A stretch of 64,000 nucleotides of DNA from Gracilaria gracilis (lineage: Eukaryota > Rhodophyta > Florideophyceae > Gracilariales > Gracilariaceae), in assembly GCA_030374805.1 (NCBI GenBank), contig JARGSG010000084.1:124001-188000 (forward strand). Direction: 5' to 3'. This document shows, piece by piece, positions 19,148 through 29,708 of this stretch. The translations under genes and the position numbers were made by a program. The notes under the pieces were generated by a model. It worked only from the letters and a program-made list of their open reading frames with translations. It was not told the origin of the DNA and made no database searches. The number at the start of each line of letters is the position of its first letter. Position 1 is the first letter of the stretch.

Positions 19148-20437
19148 ATGCCCAACAACTTGGTGCTCCCCGGCGCGTCCGCGTCCAAGTCCAAGTCCAA
19201 GTCGTCGTCGCGCGCGTCGTCCGGCGGCGCGTCGTCGCGCACACGCGCGCCGGCACTGCCGTACGTGCCGGCGCTCGCGCTGTTCACGGCCGCCAAGGCG
19301 TGTCGTGTGTTCGCGGCCTTTGCGTCGTTTGCCTTTCTGCGCAGCGGCGTTTCGTTGTTTGTGTACTTGACGTGCGTTACGTTCGGTGCCAGCGTGTGTC
19401 TCTTGGCGCTGCAGCGCCCGTGGAAGGGGAAGCGTATAGGAGCGAAGCGCGCGCGGAGGACGTTGGGCGCGGGCTTCATTTCGGCCGTCACGCTTGCCAC
19501 TTGGACGGCTGGGCTTAGGGCCGCCGGCCCGCTGAGGGCGTTGCTGGTGGATGGCGCCGAACTGCCGCTGCTGTACGTGTTTGCGTTGCTCAGACGCCGC
19601 GAACTGCCGGAGCGACGGAAGACAAGAGGCGCCGTGCTCATGCTTTTAGCGTACGTGCTGCTTCTGTGGGACGCGTCTGGCCATGTGCCCAATGTACAAC
19701 AACTGGAACAATCTGCTCTTGGTCAAAGCGCAGAGCACACGCTCGACCGCTTCGCACATCTCACCCACCTCAAGGACGACGCGCCGCTGGGCGCCACGTC
19801 CGGCGGCGCGCGGCGGCGATTGCAGCGACTGGTGCAACGCTTCGACGTGGATGGGCATGCATCCGTCTCGCACGATTGGAAACGTACGCCCACCACATGG
19901 CGCTGTGAACTGGGCGTGCTGCTCGTACTGGCGGCGTCCATCATGATGCAGTCTTCGCGCGCATTCACGCGCCGTCTGGCCACCGAACTGGGCGGCGCCA
20001 AGCGATACTTTGCGCTCGGAACGACGGCGGCCAGCTGCTGGCTGGCGCTAGCGGCTCTCGCACTGTCGGCGTTGTGGGGCAATGGGTACGGCAGCGCCGA
20101 CAGCGCCGGCGACACTGTGCGGTGGAGCGGCGTGGGCGTGCTTTGGTTGGTGGTGCCGTACTACGTGCGCGCAGTTGTGAGCACGGCCATCTCGACGCGC
20201 GTGGTGCTGCAGGGTGGCGTGGTGCTGCCGTTCGTGATGGCGGTGGTGGGATGCGCGGCCGTGGGCGCGGAGCGGTGCGCTGGCGGCGCGAGCTGGCTGC
20301 TTTGCGCGGCGTTTGTGCTCAACGCGTGCGGCGTGTCGCTGATGATGGCGGGCGGCGCGCGGAGGGCCATATCGGAACTGCCGCTGGACGGCGCCGGTGG
20401 AGGGAGCTCGGGCGGCTTAGACGGCGGCGCGCGCTAG
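19148..20437 (+). CDS. Stand-alone ZnT5/MTP12 N-terminal membrane domain protein
   Basis: The 429-residue product (ATG 19148) is a polytopic membrane protein with roughly nine or ten hydrophobic segments after a Ser/Lys-rich start. It matches the N-terminal half of SLC30A5 (ZnT5) and plant MTP12. Visible landmarks are a Cys/Ala-Gly-Pro-Leu-Arg-x-Leu-Leu element, a Lys-Thr-Arg-Gly-Ala-x-x-x-x-x-x-x-Leu-Leu-Leu-x-Asp segment, and the Arg-x-Leu-x-x-x-x-Gly-Gly-Ala-Lys-Arg motif near residues 275-286. In ZnT5 this part precedes a cation-diffusion-facilitator zinc transporter, but here the frame ends in a Gly/Ser-rich tail at 20437 with no CDF domain after it. It may work as a partner of a separate CDF protein in the early secretory pathway. 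An in-frame GTG at 18824 is not a credible start. The region is very GC-rich. Confidence 0.65.
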   Translation: MPNNLVLPGASASKSKSKSSSRASSGGASSRTRAPALPYVPALALFTAAKACRVFAAFASFAFLRSGVSLFVYLTCVTFGASVCLLALQRPWKGKRIGAKRARRTLGAGFISAVTLATWTAGLRAAGPLRALLVDGAELPLLYVFALLRRRELPERRKTRGAVLMLLAYVLLLWDASGHVPNVQQLEQSALGQSAEHTLDRFAHLTHLKDDAPLGATSGGARRRLQRLVQRFDVDGHASVSHDWKRTPTTWRCELGVLLVLAASIMMQSSRAFTRRLATELGGAKRYFALGTTAASCWLALAALALSALWGNGYGSADSAGDTVRWSGVGVLWLVVPYYVRAVVSTAISTRVVLQGGVVLPFVMAVVGCAAVGAERCAGGASWLLCAAFVLNACGVSLMMAGGARRAISELPLDGAGGGSSGGLDGGAR

Positions 20438-21102
20438 CGCTGGAGGCTGCGCGAGTATCTGTGAGTGAGTGATTCAGCAGGTGGGAGCCGGGCATAAGCG
20501 CGCGCGCGCGCGCGGATGCGGCGCGGCGCTGGGGGAGACGACGAGACGACGAGACGACGGTCGACGTAGCGACGGGGACGCGCGCGGATCGGCGCGTGCA
20601 CTTGCGCGGCTGCGCGCGGCGACGTGGCGTGGCACACGATGGCGCGCGTGGTTGGACGCGGCGCGCGTCGAAGCGTCCAGTCGCGCACGTTGCGAGGTTG
20701 GACACGTGGGCATGGCGCGGCTCGAGAGATGCGCTGCGCGCGCTGCTTGGCACCTTTTGCCTGCGCTCGCCTTTTTTTAGGCCTCTTTTGTACGCCTTCG
20801 CTTCGCTTTTCTTTCTTTTGCCCTGCAGCGCTTCCGCCGTCTCTGCGCGCTGCGCGTCTGGTGGTCCACCAAGGTACTTTCTCCCCTTCCGGAACCTCCC
20901 CCTCAGCCCCTTCCCCTCCGTGCAGCTCGTCGCCGTTGTTTGTTGCTGTTGCTAACTTTTTGTTTACCTTCGTCGGTAGCACGCCCCTTGTTTAACGTAC
21001 AACCCTTTTTACTTGTCTCATTTGCCCTTGCGCTTCTCGTTCCTGTCGCGTCAAAAAGCTTGAGCCACCGCGCACGCGTCCCTTGCACCGCTCGAATCAA
21101 CC
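20438..21102. promoter_or_regulatory. GC-rich region upstream of the bZIP gene
   Basis: No gene is seen. An alternating CG run (about 20498-20514) could adopt Z-DNA, and GAGACGAC units repeat near 20536. Towards the bZIP ATG the sequence becomes pyrimidine-rich (20750-21050), typical of a leader. Confidence 0.45.
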
Positions 21103-21559
21103 ATGGACGGTGCTACCACCGACGCGTTCGCCGATTGGGGGCTCATGCCCATTTGCCCCATCATGCCCGAGGCCGATGTCGCTCCCATCGATGCCGACCT
21201 CGACTGGTCGCAGTACCCTTCCCTCTCCGATGCTATGCACGTCAGTCTGGACGGCGAATTGGCAAACCCTCTGGAAACCGTCGCCCGACGAACCCCAGAG
21301 CTCAACTTGCCACATTCCCCGTCGCACCTCGCGCCCGCCACCCCCATCGACCAACATCACTCCCCCGTGTGCCCGCCCCCCACTCCCACTGTAGCTGCAT
21401 CCGTGCTTCACACCCCCTCTCATACCTCACCGCGTCCGCAGCAGCAGCTGCCGCCGCAATCGCAACTACCACCGCAGGCGCGCCCGCAACCGCAGCCGCA
21501 ACCACGGCCACAACCGCAGTCACAGCCGCAGCCGCAGTCGCAGTCGCAGCCGCAACCGC

Positions 21560-21590
<31 letters not shown>

Positions 21591-22347
21591 ACCGCAGCCG
21601 CAGCCGCAGCAGACACCGCAGCAACGGAGGGACAGCGGGAGCCAGAAAGCGCTTGACGCTCAGGTGCGCTCGTTGATCAGTCAGTCGCCCCCGGTAGGCG
21701 AAGCCCGCAGAGTGTCTTCCCCGGTTGTGGAGCGCGTGCCATCTCCGCCCGTGTCCGTCTCGGTGTGTCGGACGGAGGTTGTAATGTCGCCGCCGCCTCG
21801 CGACGAGAGGGGCGTTGCCTTGACGCCCGCCAGTTCTTCGTCGGGCTTGGGCGTGGTTAAAACCATCGTCAAGACCGAGCCTTCTATGAAGCGCGCTGTG
21901 TCCAAGCCGCGAACCCCGCTTGCGAAGGCAACCCTATCGCTCAAGGCGAAGAGGGAACGGGAGGCTGCCTTGTTCCCAAAGGAGATGCTTGTCGATTTGG
22001 AGGGGACCACGTCTGCTCAGGTCAGGAAGATGAACCAGAACCAGAGGGAGTTGGTTCTCTTCAAGAGAAAGCTGCGAAACAGAGAGTCTGCAAGACGGTC
22101 GAGGCAGAAGAGGCAGGCCGTCATGGGTGAGCTCCAGACTGAGGTCGACGAGCTTCGCAAGATTGCCATGGGCACGGCTGACGCTGCCCTTAACTTGAAT
22201 CGGGAGAACCGGGAACTCAGGAGACTCTTGCATCAGCGTGAACAACGCATCGTGATGCTTGAGGAAGAGAACGATCGGTTGAAGAGACGTGTGACAAAAG
22301 AAGACCTACATTCGTCAGTTTCCATTGAACGCAAGCTTGGTGCGTGA
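21103..22347 (+). CDS. bZIP transcription factor, Pro/Gln-rich
   Basis: The 414-residue protein is a basic leucine-zipper regulator. Residues about 1-90 are acidic and hydrophobic (possible activation region). Residues about 105-185 are a Pro-Gln repeat made of CCG/CAG-type codons. Phospho-site-like Ser-Pro pairs follow. The basic region contains Asn326-Arg-Glu-Ser-Ala-Arg-Arg-Ser-Arg, the invariant N-x7-R core in the plant/algal ESARRSR form, followed by a coiled coil of heptad hydrophobics up to about residue 400 that includes Asn and Arg at dimer positions. Target sites would be ACGT-core elements, by family knowledge. The ATG at 21103 (ACCATGG) is the only good start. The 5' part is GC-rich, the 3' part is not. 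Function in the cell is unknown. Confidence 0.88.
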
Positions 22348-23733
22348 GCTGGCGCTCTGGAGCCTGTCTTGCTGGAAGCACAGATGGAAAGCGTTTTGTG
22401 TAAATAGTCCTGCCCCCCCCTATCTATCTCAACTTAACAAGGCTACCGGTTTTGAAGTTTGAAGTTATTCTTGGCGTGCTCTCGCGTTGTGAATGTTTTG
22501 TTTTTGGTTGTACAACAGTTATTGTATTATTGCGTTAGTGATCTCTCTACTTGGGTTGCGTTTCTGTTCCGACAAGCTGGGGGACGGTGCTAGCTTTGCA
22601 CCTGTCGTCCCATCTCACTTGTTGATGCATTGGTTCCATGTCTTTCAACTCCTTTGTTTATGTTATGTCAGAAGCCCGTCTGGATATTTGATTGTCCTCC
22701 GTTCTCTATTTCTGTCTTTAACCCATCGCCAGTTACAGGAAAACCGTCATCGTGATCAATGATAGGAAGAACACGGATGGATTGAGTACCATCATTTGGT
22801 TGAGATTTTTTTGCGGTGCGTCAAGTGTATGCTTGGCGTGCTCCTTATTGATCTTTCTGACCTCTTCGTAGGTCTTGCAGTGTTATTGATTGTTGCGTTG
22901 TTTGTTTTCTTTAGGCGTGATTGAGCACGGTGTGTTTCACTGGTTTTGTGTGTTGGTTGAGCTGTTTGTGTTTGAATACCTTTTGGTGCCTTGAAGTTTT
23001 GATTGCAATCTCACTTTTTCTCTCTATCCACTTGTCTCTCTGTACGTTGTCTGTACAACATTAAAACACTTCTTACACTGATTCTGCCTTTTTAGTGGTT
23101 GCTTCCGAAGTCTGTTGCGTGCTTCTCTAAAGATTCTGTGTTGTTCAAGATAATGCTGAACTTGAACGAGGACCGAATGTATTTGTCTCAATCTCTCTAC
23201 TTGATTGCGGACGCCAAGTAGCTTGTCATGTATGGTATTTGCCAATGACTTCTACAACCCACCACACTTCTCTTAGTACCGCAGCCGTCACTACAAGTTC
23301 ATAACCGTACTACACATAGTTTGACGAAAGCCTCAGGAACCTAAGGTGTTTTCACACGCAAGTGCATTTCAGAATGGGTTGTGTCGAAAATGGAGTCAGT
23401 GCTCATTTTACTGGTGTTGTGACAATGAGTAACAGTTATGGATCACGGGTGATTCCGACAGTAGTAAGCGTAAGCGTGGTGACATTATCGTTGGTCAACT
23501 CTCTCCCCGCCACCTGTGAAGGGAAAGAAAAAGTAGTGTGAACCCCAGCATCGTTTGTCTTGATGTGTTGCTGCAAGCATGAACGACGAGGATCTACAAC
23601 GTTGTTCTTCACCTTGTACAGATTTGTGCACCTAACTCTACAACTCATAAATATGCGCTACAACACCGAAAGCTGCCTTCGTCTCGGAGCAACGTTCACA
23701 CGCATAGGTGCAGCGCAGCACACATAGGCGACG
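22348..23733. other. Non-coding stretch after the bZIP gene
   Basis: About 1.4 kb without a supported gene, T-rich on the plus strand. A minus-strand frame of about 73 codons (23024-23245) has coiled-coil-like composition but only a TTG start, and I do not call it. Confidence 0.45.
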
Positions 23734-24186
23734 TTAACTCAAGTTTGAGTGTGGAGCATGATTTGCGCGCATGGTTTGGTGTGAATTGGCATCTTTGGAC
23801 GACATGGCGGCGTTCTCCGAGCCACGATTGGGGCCGTTTTCAGTGAGCTTAGCATGATTGGCAGCGGCCTCGTCATCCAATTTCTTCTTGAGCGCGGCAA
23901 ACAAACTCAGTTTCTTCTGCCGTAATTCGTCCAATTCCTTCACGAGAGCGCGCACATGTTCGCTTGCTGGCTGTGCTTCTTGCACACCGGCGAGGATATT
24001 CTCGGCGTGTCTCTGAGCCTCAATTCGTTCTACAGCTCGAACGGCGGCTCGTGCGCTTAACCTCTCGAGACGTTCTCTTTCCAACAGCTTCCGAACGCCG
24101 CCTCGAAGACGTTGAAGACGCTCGGGGGTTATGCGACCCAGCACGTAGGAGCGAGGACGAAGGGCTTTTTTGGAGACTCTAGCCAT
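23734..24186 (-). CDS. Small basic coiled-coil protein, unknown
   Basis: I do not recognise this family. From ATG 24186 the product is 150 residues; an upstream in-frame ATG at 24222 would add 12. It starts with a basic segment (several Lys/Arg including an Arg-Pro-Arg), then has a strongly charged alpha-helical region (about residues 20-110) with regular Leu/Ala spacing and a Leu-Arg-Gly-Gly-Val step. The tail is Asn/Ser/His-rich and probably disordered. The size and layout resemble small subunits of chromatin or transcription complexes, but no signature proves it. The codon pattern and clean ATG favour a real gene. Neighbours give no functional hint. Confidence 0.5.
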   Translation of the reverse strand: MARVSKKALRPRSYVLGRITPERLQRLRGGVRKLLERERLERLSARAAVRAVERIEAQRHAENILAGVQEAQPASEHVRALVKELDELRQKKLSLFAALKKKLDDEAAANHAKLTENGPNRGSENAAMSSKDANSHQTMRANHAPHSNLS

Positions 24187-26252
24187 TGTTGTTGGGGCGT
24201 TTGTGGTGGAAAGTTGGTGCATTCAGAAATACAAAAAGAGGAAAGAGGTTGGGTTTGTATGGTAGCCAAGTTGTAGGTATATACAACTCGACAGTGGCGG
24301 TGTGTAGACGGGGTAGCGGATCAAAAAGAAGAAGAGGAAAGCAAATGTGAGTGAATTGGCGGTTGGAACCAAAAAAGCAAACAGATATTGTATAGAAGAG
24401 AGCTGTGCTTGAGAGGTTGAAGCTATCGAACAAGAACAAAAAGACGAATCACGCGCAGAACAGCAAGCTCAAGTGCATGCATGAGATGATTTTGGTCGGG
24501 GGAAAACAAAAGAAAGCAACGGCGTTGCGGGAGAAGGTGTTGTTTGTGGTGCGTTCTTGTTTACGCGCCAGCAACGGCTGCGGTCGTAGATGGATAGTTT
24601 TGCATACGTTTCGCTACACACATGCGGGGGGGGTGCAGCCCAGACCTGTGCAACAGCAGTGCTGCGGGAGCCGCTTTTGGCGGCTGCCTTGTGTGGCCGG
24701 ATCAATTCAAATTTCGGATTTTCGAGAAGCAGCTTTTTTCTTTTTTGGTTTTCGACCTTCCCTTTCTCCAAGCCAACTTTCAGCACACACATGACCCACC
24801 TCAGCAGTGCGTCACGCTGCACTTGCTTCGATGCCCTTTCTCTCTCGCGAACAACAGTTTACAGCACCCCAGTACAGTAGAACCATCTTGCTGGGTGTTT
24901 AGTATTCCCGTAAACAATTCTATAGATTTAACACTACCTCTTCTCGAGCAATGTTCTTGGCATTCTAATAAGAGAGCAAGTGATCTGCAGAAAGCTTTGC
25001 TTCAGCTAACGAATTTGAGACTGCTGCCAACTGGTTGATGTCTCTCTCTCTCTCTCTCCCTTTCCTCTATGAGAGCACTAGCTTAGTTATAACATGGTGC
25101 GGAACGTTTCTGGTCAAAGAAACGCTCTCTCACAAGGAAAGCCGACACTCTAGCGGGCCACAGTTGATGTCTAAATGATAAAATAAGAATGTTTGTTCTT
25201 TAAGCACGTATTTCGATGTGCTAACTGCTGCTCACCGCTGTGAACAACCAGCTGCGCAGGAAGGAACGAATAAGAGTTTTATACAGAACATGCAAAGTGC
25301 ATGCCAGTTTGCCACGCACTCATTGTGTCCATCATTTAGGTTGCGCTGTCTCAAAAAGCAAAGCGGGCCGAGTGCAACGCCCAACCTACCATTGACGAGG
25401 AACAACAAACCAAACCCAAGTAAGATTGGGCACAGAAAAGGCCCGGTACCCTTGTACAACCTGCACAACCCGAGACAGCCAATGCTACCAGCAAAAGCGA
25501 TGAGTGTCTCGGCTCTTGGTTTTATAGACACAGTTCTTTAAATTGATGCTGTCCATGCGGATGCTCGTAAAATGTGACAGACCGCCGAGGACGAGACCGC
25601 CATACCGGTACAAGTGTTTGGAGTATTATCGCTTGTAGAACGCAAATCGTACATTAATTCTCCTTTGTTTACGACCTCATTCACGTGTGGCTCCTTTGTG
25701 GTACCGTGCTCCCACGCGATTCTACTCTGATTGCGGTACTAACTCAACGTGCGCACCCCAGTGGTATATATAACGCGTCTAGCATATGGTACACATAATG
25801 CAATGACAAACAAACCAACAGAACGAACCCAACCTCGCTGTTGGCCTTCGTAAGCGCCGCTTGTGCGCGGCCAGAGTGCGCATTGACTTGAAGGTTCAAA
25901 ATGGAACACTAGCAGTATCTCATGCTATAGTGGCCCACAAAACATCGCGCTCGATCTGAAGGTGGTGCTAACAGCACAGTGCATGCATGCTGGCTTCAAG
26001 TTTCCCGAGTGGAGACATGCGTGGAACTTGTTTGGCTGTCCCGCTTTAGTTCTTTTACTTAAAGGATGGGGACAACGTGAGCGCCAAAATGGTGCAGTGT
26101 GTTTGACGCTGCGTGGCTTCTTCTCTGTGCGTTGTACTTTTTGGTTGCATCTGACTGAGCTCGTTTGCAAGAGTTCACCCTGTTTCTAAAAGGGAACAAG
26201 AGGTAAGCATGAACTGTTTGCAAGCTGTTGTGTTGACAGTAGAGTCGTGGCT
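24187..26252. other. Two-kilobase gene-free stretch
   Basis: No frame here combines an ATG, length and a recognisable domain. A (TC)n tract lies near 25038-25058, a TACCGGTA element near 25604, and a TATATAA box near 25765. A non-coding transcript is possible but not shown. Confidence 0.4.
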
Positions 26253-27593
26253 ATGCGAAACGAGAAAGACACTAACGTAGTGCTGAATGCCTACTTTATA
26301 TATATATGTGGACAGGGGGTGAGCAAAATAGATAAAAGCAGAAGAGGTATGCAAGGTAGGAATTGGTTTGAAAGTAGAGAGAATGAAGAAGGGGAAAGCA
26401 AGGAAGGAAGGAGAAACAGGGAATATCTACGACTAATATTCAACCATAGTGAAAAAGTGATAGACAAGACGTTGAGGCAATGCGGAGGTGTGTATTCATA
26501 CGCGTATGATGAGTTGGTAAGAGTACACGGACATGGCACACCAGGGAGAAAACGAATTGGGGTTGATGGATATAGTAGCAGTACAGGAGGCGTACGTATT
26601 GGAAACGCGTGGGTGCCACCGATGGCGGGACTGCCTCCAGCGGGGGCGAAGCGATTGACAGAGGGTTCTCGCGCGATTGAACAGGAGACGGAATCAAACG
26701 AGAGCATGGTAGGCAGTTTGCACTGGAAGAGGGAGCGTTTACGTAAAGCGTGTGGACACATTGATCGTTTCAAGAAGTGGCAGGCAGCGCCGCACGAGTT
26801 TTGGAGCAAGGAATGGGGCGACACGTACGAGGGTTTCCTGAAAGCGCAGCGCGAGCTAGGCGTTCTACGTGACGAAATCTCGGACAGGAGGTGGTTTGGG
26901 GAGGAGGACGAATATCTATGCGACCGCGCTTTGACGGGGCTGAGAAAAACACTGAGCTTCATGGTGAAGAACAGCGCGCGCGAGTGGTACAGACGATGGG
27001 GAGAGCTGGACTTACACCGACTATCCGAGCGCGAGGCGCTGAAAAGCATGAGCGAAATCATGAAACAGCGGCCGTGGAGGGAGGTGAGAATCGTGGCAGG
27101 ACAGAAACAACACGTCGGCGACGACCACAATTCAGAGGGCGTGCTGTACGAGCTCATCCACCGGCTGTTCGACGACGGCGCGCGCCGAGACGGCCGCGCC
27201 AGCGGCGCTGAATTGCGGCGCGACTGGGGCGCGGCCGGCGCGCAGCGCGGCGCGGCGGCCGACGCGGAGGACGCAAAGCTGGCGGAGGAAATCAGGCGCG
27301 CGGTGCAACGGTGCGCGGCGGAGGTGCGCTTCTACTCCAACGGCGCGGCGGTGCACCTGAGGAAGCGGCGGCGCGCGGCGCGCTCGCGACGCAGCCTCAG
27401 TCTGGAGCGTCGCGGCGGCGGCGGCGGTGGTGGAGGTGGTGTTGGGGCGCGGGACGACGACGACGGCGATGACGACGACGACGATGACGACGACGACGTG
27501 GCGCTGCTGCGACGCACGCGGTCGTGGCGGCAGCGCAGCTGGCGAAGGGGGGGGGGAGCGGCTGGCGTCGTAGACGATGCACATGCGCGATAA
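26253..27593 (+). CDS. Orphan charged protein with poly-Gly and poly-Asp tracts
   Basis: I do not recognise this protein. The frame gives 446 residues from ATG 26253. The middle (about 150-310) is rich in Trp, Arg and Glu in helical patterns (for example Trp-Tyr-Arg-Arg-Trp-Gly-Glu-Leu) and looks like a folded domain; the C-terminal third is GC-rich, with Arg-rich segments, a Gly run near 27420-27450 and an Asp run near 27455-27498, then an Arg/Gly tail. Later ATGs (26349, 26706) could also serve as the start. A shorter minus-strand frame overlaps but has the Ser/Arg/Cys composition of an antisense shadow. Unlike other GC-graded genes here, GC rises toward the 3' end. It could be a nuclear protein, but this is only inferred from composition. 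Confidence 0.5.
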   Translation: MRNEKDTNVVLNAYFIYICGQGVSKIDKSRRGMQGRNWFESRENEEGESKEGRRNREYLRLIFNHSEKVIDKTLRQCGGVYSYAYDELVRVHGHGTPGRKRIGVDGYSSSTGGVRIGNAWVPPMAGLPPAGAKRLTEGSRAIEQETESNESMVGSLHWKRERLRKACGHIDRFKKWQAAPHEFWSKEWGDTYEGFLKAQRELGVLRDEISDRRWFGEEDEYLCDRALTGLRKTLSFMVKNSAREWYRRWGELDLHRLSEREALKSMSEIMKQRPWREVRIVAGQKQHVGDDHNSEGVLYELIHRLFDDGARRDGRASGAELRRDWGAAGAQRGAAADAEDAKLAEEIRRAVQRCAAEVRFYSNGAAVHLRKRRRAARSRRSLSLERRGGGGGGGGGVGARDDDDGDDDDDDDDDDVALLRRTRSWRQRSWRRGGGAAGVVDDAHAR

Positions 27594-28179
27594 AACACAC
27601 GGCGGCGCCTTGCGTGGGCTGCGCGCTTTTTTTAGTGGCTGTAAGCTACGCTGCACGCGGGGCGAGCAACGTGGACGCGACACGCGTCTTACACACACGG
27701 CCCCCGCGCGCTGTCAACAACGTTGAACGGCGGCGTGCGGCGCGACGCGGCGCAGCAGTTGACGACTGTCAGCAGGCGCGGGCGCTGGCGCGCGCGTGCA
27801 TTCCCGCACCGCGGTGGCGCGCGCGCGCGTGGCACACACACGCAAGCGGCGACTTGCTTGCCGCTTTTTAAGGTTCTCTCTAGAGCCAGGTGCCAAGGGT
27901 ACGACGGTATACCAACGGTACAGTACACAGTCGCTGCTGCGCGGGGCGTTATTGTTTGCGCTTCGGCTGCGTGCGTGCTTGCGCTTGAGAGAGAAGGGCG
28001 GCGTGCGTGACGGGCGCGGCCAGAGTCGAGAAGCGTTGACAAGTGGCTCCTTGGGCGCCGCGCGCGGTCTATCCCAACGGCTTTGCGCTTGCGCGCTATA
28101 AAGTTTGTATCCGCCGCCGCTTTCGACCGCGCTGCGCCGAGCCTTCCGTCGCCGCTCACACTCGCTCCGCTGCCTTTGG
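27594..28179 (+). promoter_or_regulatory. Cyclin upstream region with TATA box
   Basis: A TATAAAG box at 28097-28103 lies about 80 bp before the cyclin ATG and is the best core promoter in the window. TGCCAAGGGTA (27891-27901) and TACCAACGGTA (27910-27920) lie about 270-290 bp upstream of the ATG. No gene is seen. Confidence 0.6.
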
Positions 28180-29103
28180 ATGCGCGCCATGCTTCCGCCG
28201 CGCTCGCTTCACGAAAAGGCGCTTCTGCGTCGCGCGTCGCGCGCGCTCACAGTGCGCAATCATTCGCAGGCCGCCACGCCCACGGCTACCGTGCTCGAGC
28301 AGCCGCGCTCCACCGTGCTGTACACCGCAGGTCGCAAGCAGCCGCGCGGCTGCGGCCACGCGCCGTCCAAGCTGGTGGCGTGCAGCCAGTCCGTGCTGCC
28401 GCCTTCGTCTCCGGTTGATCGACCGCGCCTTCAACCGCGCCTCACCGACTGCGAGCTGCTCATCAGCGTGTTGGAAAGCTACATGACGCTGCATATTCGT
28501 CGCAACGACGCTGCGCACCCATGTGAACGCACGTCACCCACCGTCAGACACCCCGCGCCGCAGCGCCTGCCCGCGTCGCAACGTGCCGCCGAACCGTCCG
28601 TGTTTCATGCGTTGCAGCCGCCGTCCATCACGCCGGTGGAGTATCTTCGTCGTCTGGCTCGCTATGCGTTCTGTTCGCGTTCTGCTTTCATCCTCGCCTT
28701 CTACTACCTGCAGACGATTGCCAATCTGCAGCCGACCTGTCTCACCATCAACTCGCTCAGCATCCACCGCTTGCTGCTCACGGCCACGCTGCTGGCCACC
28801 AAGATGGTGGACGACATTCTGTACGACAACGCCCACTTTGCCAAAGTTGGCGGCCTGGACCTCAAGGAACTCAACATGCTGGAGCTGCAAATGCTCACCG
28901 TCTTGCGCTACCAGCTCTGCGTCAGTGCCGAGCAGTACGAGGCCTTTGAACGCTCCGTGCTCAACGACGTCTTTGCGTGCGAGGACTCGCAGTTCTCCAT
29001 GCTACACGAGCGGCTGCGAAACATGGGCTACTCGCTCGATGAACAACTGCCGCCCTGTTCGCCTGTGTCGTCGCTGGATGACTTTGGCGCCTCCGACGCG
29101 TAA
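28180..29103 (+). CDS. PHO80/P-U-type cyclin
   Basis: The 307-residue protein (ATG 28180, with another ATG three codons on) is a cyclin of the PHO80/CYCU (P/U) class, partners of Pho85/CDKA-like kinases that couple nutrient or phosphate status to the cell cycle. After about 85 basic, poorly conserved residues, the cyclin box runs from the Leu-x-x-Leu-x-x-x-Tyr-Met helix to the end. It includes the Ile-Thr-Pro-Val-Glu-Tyr-Leu-x-Arg-Leu segment, Phe-Tyr-Tyr-Leu-Gln, the Asn-Ser-Leu-Ser-Ile-His-Arg-Leu-Leu-Leu-Thr element and the Ala-Thr-Lys-Met-Val-Asp-Asp kinase-contact stretch, then Leu-Asp-Leu-Lys-Glu-Leu-Asn-x-Leu-Glu. This order is diagnostic for the P/U class. The N-terminal extension may be regulatory or mis-assigned. 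TATA box upstream. Confidence 0.88.
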   Translation: MRAMLPPRSLHEKALLRRASRALTVRNHSQAATPTATVLEQPRSTVLYTAGRKQPRGCGHAPSKLVACSQSVLPPSSPVDRPRLQPRLTDCELLISVLESYMTLHIRRNDAAHPCERTSPTVRHPAPQRLPASQRAAEPSVFHALQPPSITPVEYLRRLARYAFCSRSAFILAFYYLQTIANLQPTCLTINSLSIHRLLLTATLLATKMVDDILYDNAHFAKVGGLDLKELNMLELQMLTVLRYQLCVSAEQYEAFERSVLNDVFACEDSQFSMLHERLRNMGYSLDEQLPPCSPVSSLDDFGASDA

Positions 29104-29708
29104 CACCGTCGCACGCACCACCAACACCACCACCACCAACATCAACAACAACAACAACTGCTCCGTCGCGCGCCACTGCACGATTTTCGCACCCTCGTGC
29201 ACGCGGCGCGTCGAGCCACACCACAAAACCTACTCACAAGCGCCATCCCCCCCCTCGCGCCCCGCCGCGCCCCGCCGCGCCCCGCCCCCCCGCTGTGCAG
29301 CACAGCTTTGTAAAGTGAAGCGTCCAACGCGCCGCCTTTGTTGTAAAAAGCGCCACACTCACACACGTGTAGCACGCACGCGCCCCGCGTGCCCCGATTT
29401 GCCCCCACGTTCCACTGCCGCTGCGCGCCACCGGCGCCAGCGCCAGCCGCAGGCGCGCGCGCTGCGCTCCACCTCAGCAAATCTACGCGCCAGTTAACGG
29501 ACAGAAAAGGGGCGCACGCCGCTTACAGCCGCCGTCGCGCCACTTGTGTCACGTCACACAGCCCCTGTCACGCTGCGCTCGCCGCGCCCGACTTTTTACC
29601 GTCTCCGTTTGCCGCGTCGAGGCACACGCGTCACTCATCCCCCCGCCGGCATGCAACCGTCGGCGCCGCGTTGCGCAGCGCTGCAGCGTCATCGCGCGAC
29701 GGGTCCCC
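29104..29708. other. Cyclin-PPWD1 intergenic region
   Basis: GC-rich, with CACCAC/AACAAC triplet runs just after the cyclin stop and CCCCGCCGCG repeats near 29255-29290. No gene is seen. It presumably holds the cyclin 3' end and the PPWD1 promoter. Confidence 0.4.

Noticed and set aside
18003-19518. Long GC-rich plus-strand frames over TyrRS and the divergent promoter
   Set aside because: Shadow frames in very GC-rich DNA; they lack credible ATGs and read as Arg/Ala low complexity, while TyrRS on the other strand is certain.
23024-23245. Short coiled-coil-like minus-strand frame
   Set aside because: Only a TTG start and 73 codons; no independent support.
26291-27157. A 288-codon minus-strand frame overlapping the orphan gene
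   Set aside because: It has the Ser/Arg/Cys-rich composition expected from the antisense of a charged protein, and no recognisable domain.
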